The notes: generated by a model from the sequence alone, not told the origin. A stretch of 64,000 nucleotides of DNA from Jaapia argillacea MUCL 33604 (GCA_000697665.1 KL197731.1:508810-572809), one strand, 5' to 3'; counted from the stretch's first letter, positions 47,262 to 58,476 are shown. Translations and numbers: made by a program.

Positions 47262-47660
47262 TGATGTGGTACCAGCTTATTCACCGAATGAGGTCAACTT
47301 TTCAAAGTGACCCCACCCCCTTTTGAATGATCTTGCAGGGGGTTTCAGGATGGGCAGAAATATATCCTGAGTAACCCTCACAGGTCTGTTGCCACATCAC
47401 TTTTCAAAGTAACCCCACTCCCTATCAAATGATCTCACAGGGAGGCTTGGGATGGGCAGAAGTGGAGATGAAAGAAATGATAAAAAATTTAAAGCATTCC
47501 TTATTTCTAGAACACTAAAAACAAACTTATGGTACTGACAGACTCTTTAGAGTCTGTCACCACATCAACTCTTATCAACCACGTGTTACCCACTTGCTCA
47601 CCAAACAAGGTCACTTTTCAAAGTGACCCCACTTCCTATTTTGAATGATCTTGCAGGGAG
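46595..47660. repeat. 225-base tandem array
   Basis: The marker (A/G)AGGTCAAC(T)TTTCAAAGTGACCCC recurs at 46615, 46840, 47065 and 47290 with exactly 225-base spacing, then in a shortened unit near 47400 and a diverged one at 47607. Units are about 90 percent alike by eye. An outlying copy is at 42765-43045. Confidence 0.9.
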
Positions 47661-48129
47661 TCTTGGGGTGTGTAGAAACAAAAAGATAATGAGAAGAAAT
47701 AGCACAAACAATACCCAAACTATGAGTGATATGACTCAGACCTGAGAGAAGTGGGAGACGAGAATGAGAACAGTAGGTAAGGCCAAATCCCTGCTCTACA
47801 CTAGTGGTGCGGCATGATGGCAAGAGGAGTGGGGGATGAGGTGTGAGGATAGGCTGTAAAACAATATTTGAGTACATTGATTTAGTTGTGGAGAGAACAG
47901 ATGTAGCCAATGCAACGTCCAAGCACTCACCATAACCAAGAAAAATGAAAGAAAGCAGCCACTATTGCGGCAGCTGCGTACCAGGCTTGTGCAATCATGA
48001 GAGCATGGGGTGTGACGGGTATGGGTTCGAGCTTGTTCATGAGCTGGGAATGGGTGGGTTGATGGTGGGGCAGCACTCTGTGGCACTGGAGTGGTAGGAT
48101 GGAGGTAGTTATGGGGTTGTTGGGCTGGC
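47661..48129. other. Transition between two tandem arrays
   Basis: The left end still resembles the 225-base unit on the minus strand (KWGHFEK encoded near 47615). The rest is a G/T-rich stretch with a minus-strand frame (47796-48140) that may be a decayed member of the next array. Nothing firmer. Confidence 0.3.
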
Positions 48130-50614
48130 AAAAAGTTCAAAAAAGCGAAAAAAGCGAATAAGTCAAGAATTTACAAAGAATCAAATTATTTACTTACTTT
48201 GAGGTGGTCCCTCTTCATTCTACTCTCCTAACAGTCCACCACCTTCCTATATTGAATGCGCCTTGTTAAAGACAAGCACGGGTGTGCTTGAGTCGAGATT
48301 GGAGGGGTGGTTGATGGCCGCAAAGTCAAAATTCACAACTAAACCGACAGCGCCAAGCACACGCCAGCTCCATACAAGGCATAGTAGATGGATATACAAT
48401 GGAAAAAACCAACCACAAATGCTCTTGCCGCATTTGTGATGGTTTGGAGGAGGGGGAGGTGGAGTGGGCCGAAGTCAAGTTTGCAGGAGGTTGGGTGGGG
48501 CTGGTGGTGGGATAGTGCCGGTAGGGGTTGTGTAAGTGATATATAATCGAAAAGAAACAAGTCAGGCTACCGTGGAGGCAGCCTGACCTGTTCTTGGGGA
48601 GGGAGGTGGTGTGGTGGGCAAGGGTGGTTTGTGTGTGGCTTTGGGTGTCTCAACAGGGTTGATGGTGCCGGCGCTGTCTCACAGTATGTCGGAGTGATTG
48701 AGGGAGTGGGGGTTGAGGTGGTGGGGTTGATAGAATGGGGAGAGCTTAAAATTGAAAATTATCAAATTATTAAAAGTGAACCCTGAATCAAATTGTTTAG
48801 CTTACCAAGAGCCTGTAACTTCGTAAATCCACCCTTGAGACCTTCTGATACCTCCCCACATTGAACAGATCTTGGCACAGACGCTGGGTAGAGCGATCGC
48901 AAGTGGGGTGGGTGAGAAGGGGTGAGGCGTCATGGAGAGCGAATTGACAGCAGCAAAACAAAGCAACTGCTTCATTTGACTTGTCGGGTGGTTGTAGAAG
49001 TATCCTAGATGGTGTTTGACAGCTGGCGAGGTCGGTGCTGCGACGTTGCGAGGGGTGCAGTGATTGCTAGGGGGATCAGGTGGAGTTGGAGTCATCGAGG
49101 TGTGTGACACATCAGGAGGATGTGTGAGGGTCGTAAGGGGTCGTAAAAGCGATATATAAGTTATTATAAGGAACTCAACCCACCCCGAGAGCAGATTGAG
49201 CTGATATGAAGGAGGGGGGGATTCGTGGGTGTCAGGTGGGCTTGGCACCTCAGACTGTCAACTTGGCTGGTTGCATAGCGTCCTGGTGAGTGGGCGGTGA
49301 GAGGGAAACGAGAGGGATTCGGGGTTGAGTGAGTGGAGGTGCTGGAAAGAGTTTGATATTGAAAATTAGCAAATTGGTAAAAATAACACATTGAATTGAA
49401 TTGTTTGACTTACCAGAGCCTATAAATTTGTAGCTAATCTCTCCAGACCTTCAAACACTTCCTTGTATTGAACGGACCTTGCTATAGACGAGGAGTAGAG
49501 CGATTGCAAGGGGTGGGGGTGAGAGGGGGTGAGGCCTCGTTGAGAGTGAATTGACAAAAGCCAATTGAAGCGAATGCTTCAATTGGCTTGTCTAGTGGTT
49601 GTGGAAGCATCCTTGGTGGTGTTTCGACCACTTGCAAGGTTGGCGCTGCCGTGTTTTGTACTACGGGGAAGGGGTGGGTAGCCAGGTTTGCCAAAGTCGA
49701 CTTTGGGAGAGGGCGAGAGGAGGTTGGTGGTGGTGGGGGGTCTGGATGGGTTGCGAAAGTGATATATAATCGATAAGAAATAAGTGAGGCCGCCGTGGAG
49801 GCAGCCTGACTTGTTCTTCTTGAGGAGGGTGTGAGGGGCAATGGAGGGTTGTGTCCATTTGGGTGTCTCAAATGGGCCTGCGGGTGATGATGCTGTCTTG
49901 CAGCAAGTTGGAGCGATTGGGAGAGGTGGGGATAAGATGATGGGGTTGGTGGTTAGGCCTAAAAGCAAAAACAGCAAAATTAGTCAAATAATGATTAGAA
50001 TCGACTTTTATACTTACCTAGGATCCATTAACCCATCCTGTGATACCCATTAACCTTTCCGTACATCCTTAGAATGAACACCAGTTGTTTTGGACAAGGG
50101 CGTGGAGGTGGGTGGTGGCACAAGAAGTCAGAAATACCAACAAAACCGATGGCTCAATGAGCGCGACGGTTCGTACAAGCTGTGGGTAGTCGTGGATAAC
50201 GAGAAACGACCCATCGCGATAAGCCAAATTGATTGTGATGGGTGGCAGGCGGGGGTGGATAGGATGTGACTTGATGCGAATAGACGCATACCGGACGAAG
50301 CTGCTGCTTTGTCTGGCTTTCTTGGTCGCTCATGAATTGTCCTGGGTGGTATTCAACCACCAGCGAGGCCAGCGCTGCGTTGGTTAGAGGTGGAAGTGGT
50401 TGTCAAGGGGTATAGGTCGAGCCTGAGTTTGCAGGGTTGGCGAAATGCAAGAGGTGGTGTGATGGCGTCTTTTGGAGTCTTTATAGCAATATCAAATCGA
50501 TAAGAAACCAAACAGGCAGCCAGAGAGGCTACCTGAGTGGATCTCAGGGGAGGGTGGGGAGTGGTTGAGTGTTGGGTGTGTTCAGCTGTTCTGATCATAA
50601 AAGTGGGTGGTGGG
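48130..50614 (-). repeat. Tandem array of ~0.6-0.7 kb exon-like units
   Basis: Four units marked by GATATATAA(TCGATAAGAAA) at about 48540, 49152, 49760 and, diverged, 50488. On the minus strand each unit holds a well-formed intron: donors GTAAGT (or GTAAGC) near 48200, 48806, 49413 and 50020, an AT-rich body, and acceptors near 49345 and 49960. Flanking exon-like parts are Pro/Ser/Thr-rich with a conserved apolar stretch (SLISYRLYITFATHPDP in one unit; CLVSYRFDIAIKTPKD in the next). This could be a gene grown by exon-unit duplication, or a decayed multigene cluster. Frames are not continuous in all units. Element B is inserted in the last unit. Confidence 0.5.
49558..49589. repeat. Perfect 14-base-pair inverted repeat
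   Basis: AAGCCAATTGAAGC, loop GAAT, GCTTCAATTGGCTT. The equivalent place in the neighbouring unit (about 48945-48985) is only weakly self-complementary. Confidence 0.8.
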
Positions 50615-50619
50615 GCAGC

Positions 50620-51004
50620 TGTTATGAACCACACTTCATTAGGACTATTTTCATTTTTTATTTCACTTCATCATCTGATTATGGACTGCGGACTACGGAC
50701 TCCTATTTTCTTTGACTCACCTTGACTCCTTACTTACTCATCATTACTACAGACTTACTCATTGTTGCTATGGACTACGCTTCTATCCAGTATATATACC
50801 TGCCTGTATTTGCTAATATCCCCCATCTTGTTCACTTTGTCAATACAAGTCTTTACTTGCATTCCTACAAAGTCTGACTTGGTCTCTATCTGGTTTCCTC
50901 TCTTTATCATCCTCATACCACCTCACTCTGCATTGCAACCTAAGTATCATCAGAGAAGTACACTGTCTTGACTTTGGTACTTTGTTGAAGTAACGACTTT
51001 AACA
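50620..51004 (+). mobile_element. 5' LTR of element B
   Basis: 385 bases, TGTTATGAACC ... ACTTTAACA. TATA box at 50791-50798 and RNA-start motif ATCTTGTTCA at 50825-50834. Confidence 0.92.
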
Positions 51005-51006
51005 CT

Positions 51007-51016
51007 TGAACAAGAT
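51007..51016 (+). promoter_or_regulatory. Self-priming site (PBS) of element B
   Basis: TGAACAAGAT, two bases inside the LTR, is the exact complement of ATCTTGTTCA at 50825-50834, which lies 34 bases after the start of the TATA box. Same geometry as in element C, with a different sequence. Confidence 0.72.
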
Positions 51017-51082
51017 CTCCCTTCTACTTACCTTGCAACTTGCTCTAGCCTCGTTATCCAACAAAGGCTATAGAGAAGTTAG

Positions 51083-51337
51083 ATGATTACCACCACGCCG
51101 TCCAATACTACGATCCATCCAGTCTTCGCCAGTCTTCTCATCATCGTCATTGACTTCATCATTGACTTATTATTTTGGACCACCATCCAAAAAATTGGAC
51201 TATCCTTGGTCAAAAACAACATATTCGCCCTCCCCTTTACGCATTTTATCAATCTCAATATCGCAGTCTATTTTGGCATCGCTCTTAGCAAAATAGTACG
51301 ACGATTAGAGGAAGAACACGTCGCTCAGAATCTATAA
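51083..51337 (+). CDS. Short hydrophobic leader frame upstream of gag (copy B)
   Basis: 84 codons plus stop, starting MITTTPSNTTIHPV. An apolar stretch ASLLIIVIDFIIDLLFW is followed by QKIGLSLVKNN, a second apolar stretch (INLNIAVYFGIALSKIV) and a charged tail RRLEEEHVAQNL. It looks like a small membrane protein with one or two helices. It ends 38 bases before the gag ATG at 51376. Element A keeps the matching frame. I know of no named Ty3 product at this place; a non-coding leader is the alternative. Confidence 0.45.
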   Translation: MITTTPSNTTIHPVFASLLIIVIDFIIDLLFWTTIQKIGLSLVKNNIFALPFTHFINLNIAVYFGIALSKIVRRLEEEHVAQNL

Positions 51338-51340
51338 ATC

Positions 51341-51362
51341 GGTTATCTCTCATGAGATAACC
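51341..51362 (+). promoter_or_regulatory. Perfect hairpin just before gag (copy B)
   Basis: Identical to 6758-6779 in copy A: stem GGTTATCTC/GAGATAACC, loop TCAT, 13 bases before the gag ATG. Confidence 0.55.
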
Positions 51363-51375
51363 TCTGCACGTCACT

Positions 51376-52982
51376 ATGGAAGACCTACCACCATCCAGTA
51401 GATTCCTCACCCTCCCCGACCTCTGGACACTTCCTTCTCTTGCCAAAGTCCTCCAAGATCTAGCAGGACACAAGGAAGAAATTACATACGATCACATCTA
51501 CAACACTCTGTGTCTTAATGGAAAACCTATCGCTATTTGGACAGGACCAAATGAACCTGGATATCGATATTTGCCAGCAGAGAGATACCCACCCCATAGA
51601 GATCTACCTAAGCTAAAAGACTATCTTAGTCAATTAGCAAAACCAGGTCCTTCAGTTCCACGAATCTCCAAAGAAAAGAAAAGAAAGGGAATTAGTGAAT
51701 CCCCCCACACGTCACGAGCTATAACCCCACTCTCTCTTGAAGTACCACAAACTTCATCACCTTCTCCTGTTATGTTTGGGGGATCTCCGACACCAGTAGT
51801 ACCACAAAAATTTGCTGCATTTGCACCGACAGCAGGACCATCCGTCCCACAAATTCAGGAACCAAATCCTCAGTATCCAACTGGTGTACCCATTGTTACA
51901 CCTATTCCTCAACACTTCGAGTCATATAGCCCACCACCAGCTCGATCCCCATCTCCTGATCCACCTATAGGATCTCCTGACCCTAACCCAGATAATCAAC
52001 CCAAGGATTCAGACAACGATATGGCAGGAGATTCGAAAGGACCACAATTAGCTCCTCCTACTCCCTTTACTGGAGATAGGAAGAAAACGGCTAAATTCAT
52101 TTCGGAAACCAAATTATTCATTGTGGCCAAACCAAAAGACTTTCCTACCGAATTCTCGAAGATTGCCTTCATCCTATCCTACATGAAAGAAGGACCCGCA
52201 GGATCTTGGGCAATGAATTGGGTCAACAAGTACGATCCAGAAACAGAATTGATCCTAAACGTCAAAGATTTCTACAAAACTCTGGAAAAAGATTTTGCAG
52301 AAATCGACAAAGGAGATCTGCTTGTACACAAATCCAAAACCTCAAACAAGGAAGATTTTCAGTCGACTCTTTCACCACCGCCTTCAATGAATTAGCAAGG
52401 CATACAGGGTTTAACGATATAGGACTTATGGAAGCCTATAAATGAGGACTCAAATGGGAAATCCTCAAACAAATCGTTAAATTACCAGAACCACCGGAGA
52501 ACCTAGCCTCTCTACAAGATATGGCCGCCAAATTCGAGCTACTAGGAGAAGCAGCGACAGCAGAAAAAACCTGGCATGAAGGAAAAGGAAAAGGAAAAGG
52601 AAAAGGAAAAGGACCGATTTATCCTTCAGCCTTTCAGACCAATTGGTGGGCTCCATCTAGGGACTATAGTCAGGGAGTCCCTATGGATGTTGATGCCGCC
52701 AAAACCAAAAAACGATTCAAGAAACTGACTCCTGAAGAACGACTCGAACTTCAGAAGAAAGGAGCATGTTTCTTTTGTCGTAAACCTGGTCACTTCTCTG
52801 GACAATGTCCCTTGAAAAAGGGCAAATCCATTTGGGCCAGAACAGCTGATGCAAACGAAGAAAATGCACAGCCTAGTTCTATCATCGACCAAATCAAGGA
52901 ATTGGTCACCCAGATCCCAGAAAGTGACCAAGGGGAGCTTTTCATGGCCATGAAAGATGAGTTCTCCAAATCGGGTTTTTAA
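51376..52982 (+). pseudogene. gag of element B
   Basis: Same layout as gag of A: MEDLPPSSRFLTLPDLWTL start, Pro/Ser-rich middle, capsid core at about 52030-52580, a Lys/Gly run (KGKGKGKGKG) near 52580-52612 from a small tandem repeat of GGAAAA, and the CCHC knuckle CFFCRKPGHFSGQC at 52767-52808. Ends at about 52982 (DEFSKSGF). Broken. Confidence 0.88.
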
Positions 52983-53128
52983 AGCACCTAGCATCGACAG
53001 CAGATGTGAAGGCACGGACTAAGGTTCTCTCATTGAACAATAGATACACTATATTACAAATGGACATTCCCGACTCAATTCGTGTATCCACTCTGAAGAA
53101 AAATGGAATTCCTTCCTTATGATTCGAA

Positions 53129-53809
53129 GTGGAACTCATTGGAAAGAACCAAAGAGCTGTAACAAAAACTCTACTCAATAGTGGAGCCACTGGAAATTTA
53201 ATCAATACTCGATTTGCCAAAAAACATCGCATGAACATCCAAAAATTGGAACAACCTATTCCAGTTTACAATATTGACGACGCAGAGAATCGTGATGGAA
53301 AAATCAAGTATTTTGTAGAACTCGACATGAGGATCAAAGGATCCAAAAATACCTGCCACATCGAGACAAATCGATTCGATATCACCAATCTAGGACAAGA
53401 AGACATTGTCCTAGGAACTGATTGGTTAAACGAACATAACCTGGAGGTCGAGTGGCAAAACTTCAATTTGAAGTTTACACGTTGCCCTAATACCTGCCAC
53501 ATACATGGCCTATGCACCATTCATGCAAAACCGTCCGATCGACCTGTCACCACCCTTCACGAAACCGAACCTGTGCATGTGTTATACACAGCAAAACAGG
53601 GGGCGTCTTATGCCGTTGCAGACCAGGAGTATACTCCAGAATTGGTCCAAGATACATCCTACGTATCGCAACAAAACATAGTAAAAAGGGGACAAGCATC
53701 ACGAAAAGCACTCAAAACTTCCATCCCGTCCTTATGGACAATGGAACAATTGGAACCACCAGACCCACTTGACCAAATAGTCAATGAATGGCAACATGAA
53801 GGAATTTGA
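53129..53809 (+). pseudogene. Protease region of element B
   Basis: Matches the protease of A: SGATGNLINTRFAKKH near 53180-53230 and DIVLGTDWLNEHN near 53404-53440, then the Cys/His-containing linker (CPNTCHIHGLC). Confidence 0.8.
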
Positions 53810-54004
53810 ACTTATCGAATTATCACTGGTCATCCAGATCCAATAGAACCATTTATTCCCGACTACATTCCCCTATCTGAATGACACAAAACTCTGATTC
53901 CTGCTAGACATATTGCGGGAATAAGAGTTCGGGCACATGGAAACAAATCAATTGAATTAGCATTGAAAGATGCTTAAAAAAGCGGGGAGAAAACATTTGA
54001 AGAA

Positions 54005-56480
54005 ATGGTTCCACCAGAATATCAGAAATACCAGAAGGTCTTCGAGAAAAAGGCTTCCAAACGATTCCCAAAAGAAAGGATTTGGGATCATGGGATAGAA
54101 CTCAAAGAAGATTGGAAACCTCACAACTGCAAAACCTATTCACTATCCCCCACGGAACAAAAAGAACTCGATATGTTCTTAGAAGAACAATTACGAAAAG
54201 GATACATTCGTCCTTCAAAATCCCTGCTCTCCTCGCCATTCTTCTTTGTCGACAAAAAAGATGGAAAACTTTGTCCTACGCAGGATTATCGTTATTTGAA
54301 CTCGCAAACCATCAAAAACAATTATCCTATCCCCCTTATATCCGAATTGATCGATAAACTCAAAAATGCTAAAGTTTATTCAAAACTGGATCTACAATGG
54401 GGATACAACAATGTTCGAATCAAAAATGGAGATCAATGGAAAGCAGCATTCAAAACAAATCGCGGCCTGTTTGAACCTATGGTCATGTTTTTCAGCCTTA
54501 CCAATTCACCAGCTACTTTCCAAACCATGATGAACGAACTATTCAAGGACCTTATCGATCAAGGAGTTGTCATCGTCTATTTGGACAATATCCTCATTTT
54601 TACAGATACACTGGAGGAACACAGGAAAATAATGCACGAAGTCCTCCACATTTTAGAGGAAAACAATCTTTTCCTCAAACCAGAAAAATGCACTTTTGAA
54701 ACATTAAAAGTCGAATACCTTGGGGTAATCGTTTCTCACAACCTTGTGGAGATGGATCCTGTCAAGGTCTCCAGAATCCTTGACTGGCCCACACCCACAA
54801 CAGTCAAGGAAGTACAATCCTTTGTTGGATTCTGCAATTTCTATCGACGGTTTATCAAGGATTTCTCAAAAATCGCATGACCATTGTTCAAGCTCACAAA
54901 AAGAGATCACTCTTGGGAATGGATGGACAAATGTGAAGTTGCATTCCAACAATTAAAAACTTCATTCACCTCGTCCCCCACTTTGGTCATGCCCGATCCC
55001 AACAAACCGTTCCGCATTGAATGCGATGCATCTGACTATGCTACAGAAGCCATTCTAACACAACTGGAATCAGACAACAAATACCATCCTGTGGCCTACT
55101 TATCAAAATCGTTATCTGACACGGAACAAAACTATGATATCTACGACAAAGAACTACTCACAATTATTCGCGCCATGGACACATGGCGTCACTACCTAGA
55201 AGGATGCAAGCATATCATCGAGGTCTATACAGACCATCGAAACCTAGAATATTTCACAACTGCCCAGAAACTCAGCAGACGACAAGCTAGATGGGCCCAG
55301 TTTTTGACTCGATTCAACTTCATGTTGATCCACAAGCCTGGGAAAACAAACAAATCAGATGGTCTCTCGAGACATATTGACCATAAGGAGGGGGTAGAAA
55401 CCGACAACAAAAATCGCATACTTTTAGGACCCCAACTTTTCTCCAAATCACTCAACACAAAATCCTTGTTTTGCACCTCTCCTGTGGGACGAGGAAATGC
55501 CACAACTGAAAACCCATCTGTTGCTCGACAAATTCGGATCAGCATTAGACAAGCAATAACTCATACGATGCTTACCGGAGATCAGGAGTTGAAAGAAAAA
55601 ATCCAGAAGAGTATGGAACTGGATGACGAAGTATCAACCGCAATCCAAGTCATCAAAAAACAAGGACCTCGATCCTTAAGTAAAGGATTGGAGGAATGGA
55701 ATTTGGAAGACGGATTAATCCTCTACCGAGGAAAGATCTACATTCCAAAAAATCATGACCTACGAAGAAAAATCGTTCGATCATGCCACGACCCACCAAT
55801 CAGAGGGCATCCAGGAAGATATAAAACCCTAGAAATTGTGCAAAGGGACTATTGGTGGCCTGGAATGTCGATCTTTGTCAAGGAATACATCGATGGATGT
55901 GCTATCTGTCAATCAATGAAACCCAAAACACATCCAACCAACGAACCACTTCATCCAACCGAAATTCCAGAACGACCTTTCGGAACTGTTACAAATGATT
56001 TCCTCACCGGATTACCAGAAGCTGACAGATATGATGCTATCCACATAGCCATGGATACATCCACCAAAACCGCCATCATCACACCCTGCCACAAAACCGT
56101 AGACTCTGAGGGCACTGCAGAAATCCTCTATAACAATGCCTTTCGGCGTTATGGATTTCCGGACAAGTTGATATCCAATAGAGGACCCCAATTCACATTG
56201 GCAGTGCTCAAAACTCTTCTTGATCGGTTTGGAGTACGATCAGCACTCAGCACAGCCTTCCATCCACAGACCAGGAGCTACAGAAAGAATCAATCAAGAA
56301 ACAGAAGTCTATCTTCGAACATTCTGTAATCGAAATCAGAACAATTGGCCGTCGCTTCTACCAATCACAGAACTTGCTCATAATACACGAATACACTCCA
56401 TCACCAAGAAAACCCCATTCGAACTAATGCATGGTTTCACACCAAACATTGCCCCATCTCTGAAACCAGCACCGGATGTT
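54005..56480 (+). pseudogene. RT, RNase H and integrase of element B
   Basis: RT at about 54150-54770 ([58 protein letters not shown]). RNase H at about 55010-55370 (FRIECDASDYA, YDIYDKELLTIIRAMD, YTDHRNLEYF, HKPGKTNKSDGLSR). Integrase HHCC at about 55780-55910 (CHDPPIRGHPGRYKTLEI, CAICQSMK) and catalytic core at about 55980-56430 (GTVTNDFLTGLPEAD, RYGFPDKLIS). Unlike A, no second element is inserted in the integrase. Confidence 0.88.
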
Positions 56481-56485
56481 CCCTG

Positions 56486-57095
56486 AGCAGACCTGCGATT
56501 AGAACAACTCCGAGAAGCAAGGAAAGAGGCTGAAGCATGTTTCATCATAGCCACTGAAGCCATGAAAAAACAACATGACAAATACAGAGAAGAGGGACCC
56601 CGATTTTCAACAGGAGATTACGTTTGGCTAGAAGGAACAAATGTTCGAACCAAATACCCTTCCACCAAACTATCACCTAAATGCCATGGACCCTTCGAAA
56701 TTGAAACCATCATAACCCCCAGAACATATCGATTGAAACTACCGAAAAAATGGAGGATCCACCCAGTATTTCACATGGGACTTCTCACTCCATACATCGA
56801 AACTGACGCACATGGACCCAACTTCACCAAACCGCTCCCAGATCTAATCAAAGGAGAAGAAGAATTTGAAGTTGAAGGAATTGTTAACTCGAAATACACG
56901 AATCAGAAAACCAAAAAGAACGTCAAATATTTGGTCAAATGGAAGGGCTATCCAGAATCTGACAATACATGGGAGCCGATTGGAAATCTACACCACGCAT
57001 CAGAATACATCAAAGAATTCCACAAGAAAAACCCCAAATCACCTCAACCAACTTCCATTCTACTCGCTGCGTTGAAGGTACCGGAAGAGCAGTGA
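56486..57095 (+). pseudogene. C-terminal integrase and chromodomain of element B
   Basis: GPY/F-like module (YVWLEGTNVRTKYP, CHGPFEIETI, YRLKLPKKW) at about 56615-56755 and chromodomain at about 56860-57030 (EEEFEVEGIVNSKYTNQ, VKYLVKWKGYPESDNTWEP). It stops shortly before the R insertion. Confidence 0.85.
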
Positions 57096-57133
57096 ACTAG
57101 GGCATGGATTGACATGGAAGCAAACCGTGCTGC

Positions 57134-57505
57134 TGTGGGGAACCCAATCCGCCTACTAGCGGAATCGCGCCATTATACCGTTTCGACCGTAACTCCATCG
57201 AATCAAGTATACGACATCCCCTCTCTTTGGATCGAGTCGAACTCACCAGTTTCATACGATTTCGGACCCGACATCCCATTCCCTCACTCCTGACAACCAC
57301 ACGCACTCAGTCCCATCTCAAACGAAACTCGACTCTCAGTAATTCGCTCCCTCGTCATTCTGAACTCGGAAATATCCAAATGTCCGAACGCACGCCCAAT
57401 TCTCCTAACGATTCGATCGTATTCCGGATGACGTTGGAATTTCCTATCTGCTCCAACTCCGACATTCCTCCCGAGACCAGATGTCCACCATTTCGCCTCC
57501 ACGTT
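57134..57505 (-). mobile_element. Repeat R, copy 3, first part
   Basis: Starts TGTGGGGAACCCAATCCGCC, the reverse complement of the right end of R copies 1 and 2, so R lies in reverse here. It is inserted in element B after CTGC (57130-57133). It stops at 57505, where the tyrosine-recombinase element begins, and resumes at 63364. It is richer in CpG and less decayed than copies 1 and 2, hence probably younger. Confidence 0.8.
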
Positions 57506-57652
57506 TCCCAGTTCTATTACGTATCGAGGCACGAGTGAAGGAATAGAACTTAGTCTTTGAGCAAGCGGCTGGCGCGGCACGGACACTCTTGTCTTCATAC
57601 CGCGACGACGCCTACTAGCAGCATACCTGCCGGTCTCTGCTATTTTCTTTCC
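57506..57652 (+). repeat. Split direct repeat A1
   Basis: TCCCAGTTCTATTACG ... TATTTTCTTTCC; repeated at 62912-63058 (A2) with only a few differences. Confidence 0.93.
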
Positions 57653-57735
57653 TCTCTCTCCTCAGTTACTTCTTGCTCGTACTACCTACTACCATCCCTA
57701 ATCGCATCCCCATAGCTGCATGAACCGTTCGCTGA

Positions 57736-58476
57736 ATGGCTGACCGAATCACTCACAATCTGAACTTAGAAGTAGCACCCAACTTCGCGGACGACACGTA
57801 CGCTGGGATTTGGAATATGCTTGTCAATGCTGGTAAGACAGAGGCGGAAGCTTTACAGGACCTACTCGATGCCTGGACTGCAGGCAACGCCAGGCGGAGG
57901 GAAACCTGGGCGCAGCAGGAAGCTGCAGACAGGAACTTGCAGGAGGCGCAGGCTCAGGCGGAAAGGGATGCCGCTGAGCAGCAGAGGCAAGAGCTGGAGC
58001 GCGAGGCCAAGCTAGAGAGACGCGAGGTGGAGAAGAAGAAGCCAAAGTTAAATGACTTTGATGACGAAAGGATGGTTGGTGATGCCATTGCCCCTCGCCC
58101 CTCGCCCTATGCCATCAACAAACTCCAGAATTTCAAGTACGTCGAACTGTTCTACTTCACCCCCCAAGGCTGCTTGGACGCGGTCAAGAATGCTCACACT
58201 GCGGCGGATGATGCGCTGGGTCTTACCGGGACCGATGGATATGTTATCCTACAACCGATTGCAGCCTACAAGGCCTCGCGAAACGTGGTACGGGATGAGG
58301 ATCTCACCTGGGACCAAATGATAATGGGCAAGAATGCCATGCTGCAGATGGCCGAGAAGCTGGGGTGGAGCGTCAAGCACGTTACGGCTCTCGTGACGTT
58401 CTACTTTAACCTCAAGCAACACCCCTCGCGTATGTTGGAATCAGGAAATCAAGCTTTGCTCCTCTACCAGGCTTGA
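57736..58476 (+). CDS. Gag-like ORF1 of the tyrosine-recombinase element
   Basis: 246 codons. The N-terminal part is globular (residues 1-50). A long charged helix, probably a coiled coil, spans about residues 55-105 (EAQAQAERDAAEQQRQELER). The C-terminal domain reads YVELFYFTPQGCLDAV and LTWDQMIMGKNAMLQMAEKL. This layout is usual for the first ORF of fungal Ngaro elements, which is thought to act as Gag. The ATG at 57736 is the first in frame after A1. No zinc knuckle lies in this frame; Cys/His motifs lie in the next one. Confidence 0.7.
   Translation: MADRITHNLNLEVAPNFADDTYAGIWNMLVNAGKTEAEALQDLLDAWTAGNARRRETWAQQEAADRNLQEAQAQAERDAAEQQRQELEREAKLERREVEKKKPKLNDFDDERMVGDAIAPRPSPYAINKLQNFKYVELFYFTPQGCLDAVKNAHTAADDALGLTGTDGYVILQPIAAYKASRNVVRDEDLTWDQMIMGKNAMLQMAEKLGWSVKHVTALVTFYFNLKQHPSRMLESGNQALLLYQA

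Larger units (their letters stand above)
50620..57133 (+). mobile_element. Ty3/gypsy retrotransposon B, same family as A (right end outside window)
   Basis: 5' LTR at 50620-51004, left target flank GCAGC (50615-50619). Internal region is in the same order as A: leader frame, hairpin, gag, protease, RT, RNase H, integrase, chromodomain. Proteins agree with A at roughly nine residues in ten. At 57134 repeat R copy 3 is inserted, so the extra 3' frame and 3' LTR should lie beyond the right edge. It is broken, with roughly half a dozen disabling changes in the visible part. Age cannot be read from one LTR. Confidence 0.92.

Noticed and set aside
46595-47660. Regular repeats that might suggest a CRISPR array
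   Set aside because: Units are 225 bases and alike throughout, with no short repeat/spacer alternation; the genome is eukaryotic.
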